A stretch of 20,214 nt of DNA from JAPLKX01 sp035530195 (GTDB taxonomy: Bacteria > Hydrogenedentota > Hydrogenedentia > Hydrogenedentales > SLHB01), in assembly GCA_035530195.1 (NCBI GenBank), contig DATKVG010000213.1, positions 1 to 20,214 on the forward strand, in the 5' to 3' direction. The translations under genes were made by a program, and so were the position numbers. Below are positions 1 through 7,556 of the stretch, in pieces (the stretch's first letter is position 1; each line of letters opens with the position of its first letter). The notes below the pieces were generated by a model. The model saw only the letters and a list, made by a program, of their open reading frames with translations, was not told the DNA's origin and did not search any database.

Positions 1-183
1 GTTTGTGATACAAACTAGTCAGGCGATGAAAACGCCGACGAAGAAAATTGAATCTGCAGTCGCTCGCGGGCGGGGTCGTTCGGATCGAACGGGCCGGTCA
101 GCGACGGCGAGGATAGGGCTGCTTCTGCTGCAGTTCTCTCCGAATAAGGATGCAGTTTTAACAGGGAGAGGAGGTGTAAAGAA
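1..183. other. Non-coding start of window with two short inverted repeats
   Basis: No convincing gene is visible before the first CDS. Two short dyads occur. GTTTGT/ACAAAC with a GAT loop spans 1-15, and GTTCG/CGAAC with a GAT loop spans 78-90. The first could be the tail of an upstream gene's terminator or an operator, but it lies at the window edge and cannot be judged. A strong GGAGAGGAGG Shine-Dalgarno stretch at the end of the region serves the gene starting at 184. I could not find a confident -35/-10 pair. Confidence 0.4.
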
Positions 184-747
184 ATGAAGAAAGTTTATAT
201 GTTGGGAATGTTGGTGATGCTGGCTGCCTGCTTCGCGTTTGCAGCGAGTCTGTCGGTACCTTGGTTCGTTGACACCGCTGCTCCCCCGACCAAGGTCCCA
301 CCGGTAGCTAAAGGTATGATCGGCTTGATCTACCTGCACAACAACCTTGACGAGGACGTTACGTGCGACATCTTGTACTACAGCCAGGTTGGTCACTTCC
401 TGGGGCCGGTTGCTCCGGCTGCGACCACGTTTAGTATCCCCGCTCTGTCCACAGTCGCGTTCCGTCCGGTTGCATACGACCCGATTACCGCTGAAGGCGG
501 TCAAGAGAGCGCTGTTGCTCTCTTAGTGCCGGACCGTCCGACTGCGGCGCCTGATGCGTATCAGGCGGGCGACGAGATGAAGAATGGCTCGATCGTCATT
601 GAATGGACAACGGGTGGCGCCAACGACGTACAAGGCATCTTGGTGCAAACTCAGACCGTTGATACTACTGGCGCCGCGAGCCGTCTGATGCAGTGGGGCA
701 CACTGCTTCCGCCGGGCGTCGCATCAGAAGAAGTTCCGGTGCCGTAA
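184..747 (+). CDS. Small exported protein of unknown function
   Basis: The function is not recognised. The 187-residue product begins with a typical export signal: MKK, then a hydrophobic stretch to about residue 24. Signal peptidase I cleavage is possible after AFA (near residue 20). L13-A14-A15-C16 also fits a lipobox, so a lipoprotein is an alternative. The mature part is rich in Ala, Pro, Thr and Val, has only one other Cys (C46), and reads as alternating short beta strands with a Pro/Glu-rich C terminus, which suggests a small beta-sandwich secreted or periplasmic protein. The ATG is preceded by a strong purine-rich ribosome binding site at about 7 nt. A strong intrinsic terminator lies 24 nt after the stop, so it is probably a well-expressed single-gene unit. 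No domain family can be named. Confidence 0.8.
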   Translation: MKKVYMLGMLVMLAACFAFAASLSVPWFVDTAAPPTKVPPVAKGMIGLIYLHNNLDEDVTCDILYYSQVGHFLGPVAPAATTFSIPALSTVAFRPVAYDPITAEGGQESAVALLVPDRPTAAPDAYQAGDEMKNGSIVIEWTTGGANDVQGILVQTQTVDTTGAASRLMQWGTLLPPGVASEEVPVP

Positions 748-771
748 CAATCAGTTTACTCTGTACTCCTC

Positions 772-813
772 GGAGCGAGAATGTCGAATGACATGCTCGC
801 TCCTCTTGTTTAT
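772..813 (+). terminator. Intrinsic terminator after the first exported-protein gene
   Basis: The arms GGAGCGAG (772-779) and CTCGCTCC (796-803) pair perfectly. After one A-G mismatch the stem continues with ATGTC/GACAT around a GAAT loop (786-789). The T-rich tract TCTTGTTTAT follows at 804-813. A 13-bp stem and a U-rich tail fit a rho-independent terminator for the gene ending at 747, and separate it from the next gene. Confidence 0.88.
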
Positions 814-844
814 CTAAGGAGATGGTGGTTGGTCCAGGCCGAAG

Positions 845-1135
845 ATGAACAGGCGGACGTTGATGCAAAACATGTTGCACAAAGTTTTGGCGGCTGTGGT
901 TGCCGGTGTTTTGGTTATTGTGCCGGCCCTCGGCGCCAGCGGGCCGACGCCGATCGGCAGAGTCCTCATTGAAGAAATCGTGGCGCCCTCGCCGGATACG
1001 CCTGAAGGGGTGTCTTTTTTGCCCAACCCGCAGGCCAATTCGATCCGGATGTTAGGCGAACTGTGGGAGTTCAGCCTGGGGCCGAGGGGCAACTTGCGGC
1101 GGCTGTTCCGGGAAGGGGGATCGCTGCCGCTGTGA
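845..1135 (+). CDS. Very small exported protein of unknown function
   Basis: This 96-residue protein is not recognised. An N-terminal export signal is visible: basic MNRR, then a hydrophobic segment of about residues 14-29 ending in ALGA, a possible signal peptidase I site. The mature part is only about 65 residues and contains many Pro, Gly, Arg and Leu, including GELWEFSLGPRGNLRRLF near the C terminus. The stop TGA overlaps the GTG start of the VanZ-like gene (GTGA, 1132-1135), which argues for translational coupling and a real gene. The ribosome binding site is weak: AAGGAG at 816-821 is too far upstream, so the start could instead be ATG 863 or 872 inside the signal peptide. Cotranscription with the VanZ-like gene suggests an envelope role, but this is inference. 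Confidence 0.6.
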   Translation: MNRRTLMQNMLHKVLAAVVAGVLVIVPALGASGPTPIGRVLIEEIVAPSPDTPEGVSFLPNPQANSIRMLGELWEFSLGPRGNLRRLFREGGSLPL

Positions 1136-1500
1136 AACCGGTTTATGTATTGCTGACAGGCGCGTATTGTGCGGGGATCTTTCTTCTCTCATCGAGCGTC
1201 AGCCCGGTCGGACTCCCCAACATGACAATGAACCTGGACAAGGTTCTGCACGCGGTGCTTTACGCGGGCCTGGCGGCAACGGTATCGGTGGGCATCCGTC
1301 GTTCGCGGCCGGGGGTGGTGGCTGCGGTCCAGTTTGTGGTCCCTGTGATGTTCGCTGCTCTGTATGCGATGACGGACGAGTTTCACCAGTGGTTCGTGCC
1401 GGGGCGGCACGCGGACGTCTGGGACGTGGCGGCAGACGTGGCGGGTGCGCTGGTGCTCCAGACGGTCTTATGCCGGTACGTGTGGCGGATCTGGGATTGA
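1132..1500 (+). CDS. VanZ-like family membrane protein
   Basis: This 122-residue integral membrane protein has about four transmembrane segments. VanZ-family hallmarks are visible: DKVLHAVLYAGLA in the first third and the conserved stretch TDEFHQWFVPGRHADVWDV, followed by AADVAGA, in the last third. VanZ of enterococci contributes to teicoplanin resistance, but most family members are chromosomal proteins of unknown function, so no resistance role should be assumed. I chose the GTG at 1132 because it overlaps the upstream stop (GTGA), has GGGAAGGGGG 12-21 nt before it, and gives the normal N terminus. An ATG at 1063 in the same frame would add residues encoded inside the upstream gene. The 3' end overlaps the convergent tatD gene by 33 bp. 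Confidence 0.85.
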   Translation: MKPVYVLLTGAYCAGIFLLSSSVSPVGLPNMTMNLDKVLHAVLYAGLAATVSVGIRRSRPGVVAAVQFVVPVMFAALYAMTDEFHQWFVPGRHADVWDVAADVAGALVLQTVLCRYVWRIWD

Positions 1501-2268
1501 GAAGGCGCGGCGAGCGTTTTGCGAGGTGATTTCGGCCAGCTTTTCGAGGTCGATGTTTTTGAGGCCGGCGAGGAATCGGGCGGTGTGCAAGACGTGTACC
1601 GGCTCACAGCGTTGGCCGCGCACGGGCTGGGGTGCGAGGAAGGGGCTGTCGGTTTCAATCAGCAAGCGGTCCAGCGGTACGGCCGCGGCGGACTCTTGCA
1701 GCACGTTGGCTTTGGGGAAGGTGACGTTTCCGGCGAACGAGATGTAGAACCCCCACTCCAGGCACTTCAGGGCAAACTGGGCGTCTCCCCCGAAGCAGTG
1801 CATGATGCCGGCCCCTAAATTCCCCGCGACGGGCGCGACCAGTTGGACGAAATCGTCTTTCGCCTGGCGGCAGTGGAACACGACGGGCGCCCGCATCTCG
1901 ATTGCCATGTCCAATTGCGCGCGGAGAACATCGCGCTGGACGGGGCGGGGGGAGAACTCGTAATGGTAGTCGAGACCGATTTCGCCCAGTGCCACCACAT
2001 GCGGCTCGGTCAACAACTGCCGCACGGTTTCCATCTGGTCGTCATCCGCCGTTGCCGCGTTATGCGGATGTATGCCGACGATGGCAAAGACTCTGCCGGC
2101 TGTTGAGGGTTCCGCGGCCATGGCGGCGGCGGAGAGGCCGGCACGGGCGTCATCGCCCACGACGACCAGCCAAGCCAGTTGATCGAGTGCGCGGGCCAGC
2201 ACGTCCTGCCGGTCGTGGTTGAAGGCGTCGTGCTGGAGGTGGCAGTGGGTGTCGACAAATTTCGGCAT
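1468..2268 (-). CDS. tatD: TatD family metal-dependent deoxyribonuclease
   Basis: This is a 266-residue TIM-barrel hydrolase of the TatD family (3'-5' DNase/RNase, dinuclear metal), the usual family length. Ligand motifs are in order: DTHCH (D6, H8, H10), GEIGLDYH with E96, FHCR with H132, IMHCFGG with H157, and ETDSPFLAP with D207. It begins 7 nt after the ricT stop and is the last gene of the long minus-strand run. Bacillus subtilis also carries the tatD paralogue yabD just downstream of tmk-holB-ricT, so the placement supports the call. It is more likely a YabD/YcfH-type paralogue than strict E. coli TatD, and the family's cellular role is only partly understood. Its 3' end lies inside the convergent VanZ-like gene. 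Confidence 0.93.
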   Translation of the reverse strand: MPKFVDTHCHLQHDAFNHDRQDVLARALDQLAWLVVVGDDARAGLSAAAMAAEPSTAGRVFAIVGIHPHNAATADDDQMETVRQLLTEPHVVALGEIGLDYHYEFSPRPVQRDVLRAQLDMAIEMRAPVVFHCRQAKDDFVQLVAPVAGNLGAGIMHCFGGDAQFALKCLEWGFYISFAGNVTFPKANVLQESAAAVPLDRLLIETDSPFLAPQPVRGQRCEPVHVLHTARFLAGLKNIDLEKLAEITSQNARRAFSIPDPPHVPA

Positions 2269-2275
2269 CAGCGGC

Positions 2276-3352
2276 TCAGGAAGAGGGTTTTTGGCCGGCG
2301 TCGCGGTTGGGTCGGCGCCGCCTTCGCCTGCGTCGCGATTTTCGCCGCGGCTTCTGCTCGGGCTGGGCGGCGGCTTCGTTGCTGGTTTCCTCGCCGGATT
2401 CGGGATCGATCACGTAGACGGTCTCGCCGCACTCGGTGCGTTCTTCGACGTCCTCCATGCCGTCTTCTTCGGAGAGCAGCGCCTCGTTTTCGGCGTCCTC
2501 GGCGATGGCTATCGAGTCATCCCACTCGGCGGCATCTTCGGGGAACTCGTCGTCGGGCAGGGCGTCTTCCTGAGGTGACCCGGCGGGGCAGGCCCGGCGC
2601 ATGGCGCGACAGGGGCGCGGCTGCAGTTCGAGGCTATCGGGAGTACCATCGTCGAGTTCTACGTCGTCTGCGGCGGCCTCGACGACGGGCGTAGTTTTCT
2701 TTTTCTTTTTGTCGGTGTAGTTGTGGTTTTCGTAGCTGAGGCAGCACATGAGGCGGCCGCACTGGCCGCTGATTTTGGAGGGGTTGAGAGAGAGGTTCTG
2801 CCGCTTGGCCATTTTCATTGAGATGGGCATGAACTCGCCCATCCAAGTTGCGCAGCACAGTTCGCGCCCGCACGAGGCAACCCCGCCGACGATTTTGGCT
2901 TTGTCTCTGACCTGGATGTGGCGCAGTTCGATTCGCGTTTTGAGCTCGTGGGCGAGGTCGCGGACCAGTTCGCGGAAATCGACGCGCTCGTCGGCGGTGA
3001 AATAGAAGACGATTTTGTGCCGGTCAAACGTGTACTCGACGTCGACGAGCCGCATGGGGAGGTTTCTCTGTTCGATTTTTCCCATGCAGAGCGCCATGGC
3101 CTTTTCTTCGTCGGCGAGGATCTGGCGGAAGGTGGTTTCGTCGTTGTGCGTAGCTTTTCGTACGATCGTCATGGGGAAGTTTTTTTCTTGCTCGGGGGGG
3201 CACTCTTCGGGGGGCATGGTGCAGATGCCGTACTCGAGGCCGCGGTCGCTGCGGACGATGCAGCCGTCTCCGGGCGCGATGGGAATGTCCTTGACAAGAA
3301 AATCGAACATCTGCGTCGGCTTCCTGAGCCTGATTTTGATCGTCTGCGCCAT
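2276..3352 (-). CDS. ricT: RicT/YaaT (PSP1 domain) Fe-S regulatory protein with long charged tail
   Basis: The N-terminal 215 residues are a PSP1/RicT-type protein. The diagnostic cysteine pattern is present: C161-x4-C166-C167 (CGRELCC) and C198-x4-C203-C204 (CGRLMCC), with SLNPSKISG between them. In Bacillus subtilis RicT forms the Fe-S-containing Y-complex with RicA and RicF, which promotes RNase Y-dependent mRNA maturation and affects sporulation, competence and biofilm regulators. The family occurs well beyond Firmicutes. Here a tail of about 140 residues is added: KKKKK at 215-219, a very acidic stretch (about 225-330), then a run of Arg (about 336-347). The tail looks disordered and may bind RNA or protein. 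The gene sits 3 nt after holB, as expected from the conserved tmk-holB-ricT order. No ricA or ricF homologue is seen here. Confidence 0.92.
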   Translation of the reverse strand: MAQTIKIRLRKPTQMFDFLVKDIPIAPGDGCIVRSDRGLEYGICTMPPEECPPEQEKNFPMTIVRKATHNDETTFRQILADEEKAMALCMGKIEQRNLPMRLVDVEYTFDRHKIVFYFTADERVDFRELVRDLAHELKTRIELRHIQVRDKAKIVGGVASCGRELCCATWMGEFMPISMKMAKRQNLSLNPSKISGQCGRLMCCLSYENHNYTDKKKKKTTPVVEAAADDVELDDGTPDSLELQPRPCRAMRRACPAGSPQEDALPDDEFPEDAAEWDDSIAIAEDAENEALLSEEDGMEDVEERTECGETVYVIDPESGEETSNEAAAQPEQKPRRKSRRRRRRRRPNRDAGQKPSS

Positions 3353-3355
3353 CCG

Positions 3356-4522
3356 CTAAACTCCATCGTGCGCGTGCGCACGCGGCGGCCCGTCTTCCGC
3401 CAGTACGAAAAACAGGTCGCGAAACACCCGATCTTCCTTCAAAAACCGTTCGAGATAGAGGCGCGTCCGCTCGATAGCGGCGAGCCGTCGGTCGAGGTTG
3501 CCCGCATCGGGCTGATCCCCGGCCGCTTTGAGGCGGGGTATCTGGTCGCGGTTGAGGACGCGCTTGGCGTCGCTTGTCAACGTGTAGACTTCCTGATCCC
3601 GGCACCACGTCTCGAACAAATACAGATACTCCATTATATCACGCCGGATAAGCATCTCGGCCAGTGCGACCTGCTGCTTTTTGATTTCCTCGCGGTCGTC
3701 GCGCGACACCTCGTTTTCAGGTCCCTCGAATTCGCATTTGACGGCGTCTTCGATTTGGGCGCGTGTGGTGGCGAGTACGCCGGCAAAATCCTCGGCTACG
3801 GCGAGTGGGTCGGCGCCGGCGGCGAGTTTTTGGACGATGTCGAGGACGATGGGCCGTTTGTCGGAGTCGACGAGATCGAGTGCGCGGGACATCTGGCCCT
3901 GGGAGACGGCCGCTATGGAGTCGGCCAGATTGTCGGGCAGATCTCTCACCTGGAGCAGGAGTTCCTTGACGGTTTGCGGGCGCAACGACCCGAACCGGAC
4001 GCGCTGGCACCGCGACCGAATTGTGGGCAAGAGTTGGTCGGGCTTTTCCGAGATCAGGATGAAGAGGCTGTTTCCGGCTGGTTCTTCGAGTGTTTTGAGA
4101 AACTTGTTTTGGGCGGCGATACCCATCCGTTCGGCTTCCTGGATGATGAACACGCGCCACTTGGACTCGAACGGGCGCAGGGAGGCCATTTCGTTCATGG
4201 CTTCGATGGCGTCTTTATCGATAATGCGTGCTTTTTTCAGTGGCGCGACGAAGGCCACGTCGGGATGGTTGGCGTTTTGGATTTTGCGGCAGGAGAGGCA
4301 TTGGTCGCACGCGTCTCTGGACGCGGCCGCGTCTCTGGACGCGGCGGCATCGGACGCGGCTTGGCGGCAGTTGATGGCCTTGGCGAACTCGACGGCGCAC
4401 ATCCGCTTGCCCACTCCGCCCGGCCCCCAAAACAGCAGCCCGTTGGGTACGCGGCCGCGCGCGAGCATGTTGCGCAGCAGGCGCACCGCCACTTCCTGAT
4501 CGCGGACGCTGGCGAGGCTCAT
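3356..4522 (-). CDS. holB: DNA polymerase III delta' subunit (clamp loader)
   Basis: This 388-residue AAA+ protein works in the clamp-loader complex, which places the beta clamp on DNA. Visible motifs are a Walker A-like GPGGVGKR at 33-40 (Arg instead of Ser/Thr, in line with delta' not hydrolysing ATP), a zinc module C52...C72-x2-C75-x2-C78, the clamp-loader helix FLKTLEEP at 141-148, and the SRC motif at 170-172. The first zinc Cys is separated from the CxxCxxC by 19 residues, against about 8 in E. coli delta'. The extra residues are two copies of AAASRD, encoded by an 18-bp tandem repeat. The start ATG overlaps the tmk stop (ATGA), and ricT follows after 3 nt. The call is delta' rather than gamma/tau because of the degenerate Walker A, the length and the tmk neighbour. 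Confidence 0.93.
   Translation of the reverse strand: MSLASVRDQEVAVRLLRNMLARGRVPNGLLFWGPGGVGKRMCAVEFAKAINCRQAASDAAASRDAAASRDACDQCLSCRKIQNANHPDVAFVAPLKKARIIDKDAIEAMNEMASLRPFESKWRVFIIQEAERMGIAAQNKFLKTLEEPAGNSLFILISEKPDQLLPTIRSRCQRVRFGSLRPQTVKELLLQVRDLPDNLADSIAAVSQGQMSRALDLVDSDKRPIVLDIVQKLAAGADPLAVAEDFAGVLATTRAQIEDAVKCEFEGPENEVSRDDREEIKKQQVALAEMLIRRDIMEYLYLFETWCRDQEVYTLTSDAKRVLNRDQIPRLKAAGDQPDAGNLDRRLAAIERTRLYLERFLKEDRVFRDLFFVLAEDGPPRAHAHDGV
4311..4360. repeat. 18-bp tandem repeat inside holB
   Basis: Two adjacent 18-bp units (4311-4328 and 4329-4346) differ only at the last base. A shortened third unit (4347-4360) has lost three bases. Read on the minus strand they encode AAASRD-AAASRD preceded by a shorter AASD. 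The repeat stays in frame and lies between the zinc ligands of the delta' subunit. Confidence 0.9.
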
Positions 4523-5151
4523 GCGGGCCTCCTCGAGGCGACGGCTGCAGCAACCTTCTCTGCGACTTCGTCCTCGCTGCCGGTGGCGTCGATCACGATA
4601 ACGCGGTGCGGGTCCTGCCGGGCGAGGGCCAGGAAGCCTTCGCGGACGCGGCGGTGAAACTCGATCGATTCCTGCTCAATCCGGTCGGGACCGCAGGCCG
4701 CGTTTGCGCGTGCGAGGCCGATTTCGGGGGGGACGTCGAGGACGATGGTGATGTCCGGCCAGACGCCAGCGGCGGCCAGGCGGTGCACGAGCGCGACGGT
4801 TTCGGGCTCGACGCCCCTTCCGGCGCCCTGGTATGCGGTGGTTGAGTCGGCGAACCGGTCGCACAAGACGGTTTTTCCGGCCTGGAGTGCGGGCGCAATA
4901 AGCTCGGCGACGTGCTGTGCCCTTGCGGCGGCGTAAAGCAGGAGTTCGGTCATGGGCCGCATTCCGGCGTGTGTGCAATCGAGCAGAATCGAGCGGATGG
5001 CCTCGGCGACAGGTGTCCCGCCGGGTTCGCGCGTGACGACGACGTCGTGGCCGAGGTGAACGAGGTGCTGGTGGAGGCGGCGAATCTGCGTAGTCTTTCC
5101 GCACCCTTCAACGCCTTCGAACGTGATGAAAAAGCCTTTTGCGGGAGTCAT
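4519..5151 (-). CDS. tmk: Thymidylate kinase (dTMP kinase)
   Basis: This 210-residue cytosolic kinase makes dTDP from dTMP and ATP. It has the P-loop GVEGCGKT at 13-20, the dTMP-binding motif REPGGTP at 41-47, and CDRFADSTTAYQGAGRG at 97-113, which contains the conserved DR and the TTAYQ substrate loop. The length is normal for bacterial Tmk. The start overlaps the tyrA stop by 4 nt (ATGA), and its own stop overlaps the holB start in the same way, so the genes are translationally coupled. The C-terminal region carries a basic RQDPHR segment, and no part is missing. Confidence 0.96.
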   Translation of the reverse strand: MTPAKGFFITFEGVEGCGKTTQIRRLHQHLVHLGHDVVVTREPGGTPVAEAIRSILLDCTHAGMRPMTELLLYAAARAQHVAELIAPALQAGKTVLCDRFADSTTAYQGAGRGVEPETVALVHRLAAAGVWPDITIVLDVPPEIGLARANAACGPDRIEQESIEFHRRVREGFLALARQDPHRVIVIDATGSEDEVAEKVAAAVASRRPA

Positions 5152-6014
5152 TCGCCCAAGACCTCGCGGCGGCCCGTTTTGCCTTGGCGGAAAAACCGGT
5201 CAAGCGCATCGCCGTCGGCGTGCTCGAGCGCGTTGCGGGCTTCGTCCAGCCGTGCGGCCAAGTCGTCGAGCGTGGCCAGGATGTTTTTGCGGTTTGTCAG
5301 GCAGATATCTCGCCATATTTCGGGCCGGCTGTCGGCGATCCGGGTGACGTCCTGGAAGCCTCTTCCAACGAGCTTGTGCAACGTCTCGAGGGGTGCGCCA
5401 GATGCGGCGACCTGCGCCACCGCCGCGGCAACCAGGTGCGGCAGATGGCTGGTTTGCGCGACGAGCCGGTCGTGGAGGTCGGGCGGGAGGTCAACGACTT
5501 CGGCTCCCAGCGCGCGCCACAACTCAACAACGGTCGCGCGGGCGGCGGGGTCCAGTGACGGTCCTGCCTGGACGACGGTCACGCAGCCTTGGTACAGGTC
5601 GGGTCGGGCGTGTTCGGGGCCGAATTTTTCCGACCCGGCCATGGGGTGGCTTCCGATGAACCGGATTGGCGATGGCCACGTGGCGGCAACATGTGCGCAG
5701 ATGGCCGACTTGGTGCTGGCGACATCCGTCAGGATGCAGCGGGGCGGGCAAACCGGGCGGAGGATGTCCAGGAAACCGGGAACCGTGGCGGCCGGCGTGC
5801 AGAGGACGACGAGGTCGGAACGGCGTGCAGGCTTGACCGGGTCCAAAAAGGCCTGGTCTATTGCGCCCGATTCCAGCGCCTTGTCGAGTGTACTTTGGCG
5901 GTGGCCGACGCCATTGATTTTCGTGGCGAGGCCTTTTGCCTTGAGTGCCTTGCCGAGCGAGCCGCCGAGTAGGCCAACGCCAATAATGGTTACGGTTTGG
6001 AAATGGAGAGTCAC
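5148..6014 (-). CDS. tyrA: Prephenate dehydrogenase (tyrosine biosynthesis)
   Basis: This 288-residue NAD(P)-dependent enzyme oxidatively decarboxylates prephenate (or arogenate). The Rossmann fingerprint GVGLLGGSLG is at 12-21, the TDVASTKS segment at 96-103, and the catalytic-region SHPMAGSEKFGPEHA at 122-136 with H123. It is a monofunctional dehydrogenase: there is no chorismate mutase domain and no C-terminal ACT domain, so feedback inhibition by tyrosine may be weak or different. Whether the substrate is prephenate or arogenate cannot be read with certainty. The start overlaps the hisA stop by 4 nt, and its end overlaps the tmk start, which places it in the middle of the coupled operon. 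Confidence 0.94.
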   Translation of the reverse strand: MTLHFQTVTIIGVGLLGGSLGKALKAKGLATKINGVGHRQSTLDKALESGAIDQAFLDPVKPARRSDLVVLCTPAATVPGFLDILRPVCPPRCILTDVASTKSAICAHVAATWPSPIRFIGSHPMAGSEKFGPEHARPDLYQGCVTVVQAGPSLDPAARATVVELWRALGAEVVDLPPDLHDRLVAQTSHLPHLVAAAVAQVAASGAPLETLHKLVGRGFQDVTRIADSRPEIWRDICLTNRKNILATLDDLAARLDEARNALEHADGDALDRFFRQGKTGRREVLGE

Positions 6015-6739
6015 GTTGCCTCCCCGACCGCGGCTATCGCCTGCTCGAGCGTAAACTTTTTGAGGTAGAGTGCGCGGCCAATGATGATCTCGTCGATGCC
6101 GTCCTGTTCAACGCGTTTGAGCGCGCGGATGTCGTCGAGGGACGAAATGCCGCCCGATGCGGTAACGGGGATGTTGACGGCACGGGCAATGGAACGGGTG
6201 GTTTCGACGTCGGCGCCGCCCATCATACCGTCGCTGGAGATGTCGGTGAAGATGATGCGGGATGCGCCGGCGGCTTCGACGCGTCGGGCGAAGTCGATGG
6301 CGTGGGTTTGGGTAGTTTCGCACCAGCCGCTGAGTGCGACTTTGCCGTGCCGGGCGTCAATGCCGGCGACGATCCGGCCGGGGAATTTGGCGGCGGCCTG
6401 GGCGAGGAACCCGGGATTGCGGTGTGCGGCGGTGCCGAGGATGACGCGCAGGGCGCCGGCGTCGACGACCGTCTGAATGGTTTCCATGTTTCGGATGCCG
6501 CCGCCAACTTCGAACGGGACGACGGCGGCGGCGATCCGGCGGAGTTGGGGGCCGATGCAACACGTGCCGGACTTTGCGCCGTCGAGGTCGACGATGTGGA
6601 TCAACCGGCCGCCGAGTTCGTGCCATTTGACGGCCTGGGCGACGGGATCGTCGGAGAACACGGTTTCCCGGTCGTAATCGCCCTGGACGAGGTTGACGCA
6701 CAACCCGCCGCGAATATCGACCGCCGGCACAATACGCAT
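6011..6739 (-). CDS. hisA: Phosphoribosylformimino-AICAR-phosphate (ProFAR) isomerase
   Basis: This 242-residue (beta-alpha)8 barrel catalyses the Amadori isomerisation in histidine biosynthesis. It begins MRIVPAVDIRGG with the catalytic base D8. The catalytic acid region GIDARHGKVALSGW has D128, and the phosphate-binding motifs EVGGGIRN (77-84), FTDISSDGMMGG (164-175) and VTASGGISS are present. A dual HisA/PriA enzyme is possible in lineages lacking trpF, but the N-terminal half does not show it clearly. It is the only his gene seen, so the his genes appear dispersed. A GGAGG occurs about 17 nt before the ATG, too far to be ideal, with a small GGAT/ATCC dyad between. The gap from rplT is only 77 nt with no convincing terminator, so read-through from the ribosomal genes is likely. 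Confidence 0.96.
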   Translation of the reverse strand: MRIVPAVDIRGGLCVNLVQGDYDRETVFSDDPVAQAVKWHELGGRLIHIVDLDGAKSGTCCIGPQLRRIAAAVVPFEVGGGIRNMETIQTVVDAGALRVILGTAAHRNPGFLAQAAAKFPGRIVAGIDARHGKVALSGWCETTQTHAIDFARRVEAAGASRIIFTDISSDGMMGGADVETTRSIARAVNIPVTASGGISSLDDIRALKRVEQDGIDEIIIGRALYLKKFTLEQAIAAVGEAT

Positions 6740-6816
6740 TTTACCGGATTCCCGATCCTCCGTCTGTCGCCGGGTTAAATCAAACCGCCCGCGGCATGCA
6801 TCGACATCGGTGCGGC

Positions 6817-7188
6817 CTATTGGGGCTGGGCGGACTCCAGTTGTGTCTTAACGCGCTCGACCAACTCGCTGAAGCTGACCTCGTCGGTGACGGCGATGTC
6901 GGCGAGCGCTTTGCGGTTGATGTCGATGTTTGCGAGTTTAAGCCCGAGGATGAATCGGCTGTAACTGAGGCCGAGCGAGCGGGTGGCGGCGTTGATTCTG
7001 GCGATCCAGAGTTTACGGAAATCGCGTTTGCGCGCCTTGCGGTCGCGATAGGCGTACTGGCCGGAATGTTCGACGGCCTGGCGGGCGGTTTTGTACAGCC
7101 TGTGCCGGCTTCCGCGGTAGCCGGATGCCTTGTCGAGGAACTTCTTTCGTCGGCTCCGCGATGCGGGACTGTTGGTAGCACGTGGCAT
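6817..7188 (-). CDS. rplT: 50S ribosomal protein L20
   Basis: This 123-residue basic protein binds 23S rRNA early in 50S assembly. It is also the known autoregulator of infC-rpmI-rplT operons in E. coli and Bacillus. The family pattern is clear: a long basic N-terminal region (RSRRKKFLDKASGYRGSRHR), then RDRKARKRDFRKLWIARINAA and the compact C-terminal part GLSYSRFILGLKLANIDINRK. The C-terminal globular half, which binds the regulatory mRNA in E. coli, is intact. AAGGA lies 9 nt before the ATG. The gene follows rpmI after 61 nt in the standard order. Confidence 0.98.
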   Translation of the reverse strand: MPRATNSPASRSRRKKFLDKASGYRGSRHRLYKTARQAVEHSGQYAYRDRKARKRDFRKLWIARINAATRSLGLSYSRFILGLKLANIDINRKALADIAVTDEVSFSELVERVKTQLESAQPQ

Positions 7189-7249
7189 GATGTGAATTCC
7201 TTATAGGGTCCGCCCCGGTTGGCCGGGAGCGGGTTGATCCGTTGAAAGC

Positions 7250-7447
7250 CTAGCTGTAGGGCAGCATGCGCTTGATGGCGGGCTCATCGGCCTCGCTGGC
7301 CATGGTGGCCCCGCGCAGGTTTCGCCGCCGCTTGGATGACTTTGAACTTTTCAGATGGCGGCTAAACGCCTGGCCGCGCGAGAAATGGCCGTTCTTTGTC
7401 GGCCGGAACCGTTTTGCCGCGGCCTTTTTGGTTTTCATTTTTGGCAT
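7250..7447 (-). CDS. rpmI: 50S ribosomal protein L35
   Basis: This 65-residue basic ribosomal protein begins MPKMKTKKAAAKRF and contains the family core around GHFSRGQAFSRHLKSSKS and RRRNLRG. The reading frame is open further upstream to 7528, but ATG 7447 is the correct start. It gives the normal L35 N terminus and is preceded by CAGGAGGG about 7-14 nt upstream. The Asp/Glu-rich segment EADEPAIKRMLPYS is a usual C terminus. It lies between infC and rplT as in most bacteria, with 109 nt to infC. Confidence 0.97.
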   Translation of the reverse strand: MPKMKTKKAAAKRFRPTKNGHFSRGQAFSRHLKSSKSSKRRRNLRGATMASEADEPAIKRMLPYS

Positions 7448-7556
7448 GCTTGTAACCCTCCTGAAAAAATGTGCACCCGCGCGCATGTGTCGACCGGCAA
7501 CCCTGCTACATCCCGGGTTCAAGTTCAACCGCTATCTGAAGCTGGCAGCGTTGCGG

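Noticed and set aside
5..187. A 60-residue frame at the window start
   Set aside because: No ribosome binding site, low-complexity Arg/Gly-rich product, and it ends in the ribosome binding region of the next gene.
1132..1500. Antibiotic-resistance function for the VanZ-like gene
   Set aside because: No other vancomycin-resistance genes are nearby, and VanZ-like proteins are widespread with unknown roles.
2918..4657. A 579-residue open frame on the plus strand
   Set aside because: It is the antisense shadow of ricT, holB and tmk in GC-rich sequence; both real genes have clear family motifs on the other strand.
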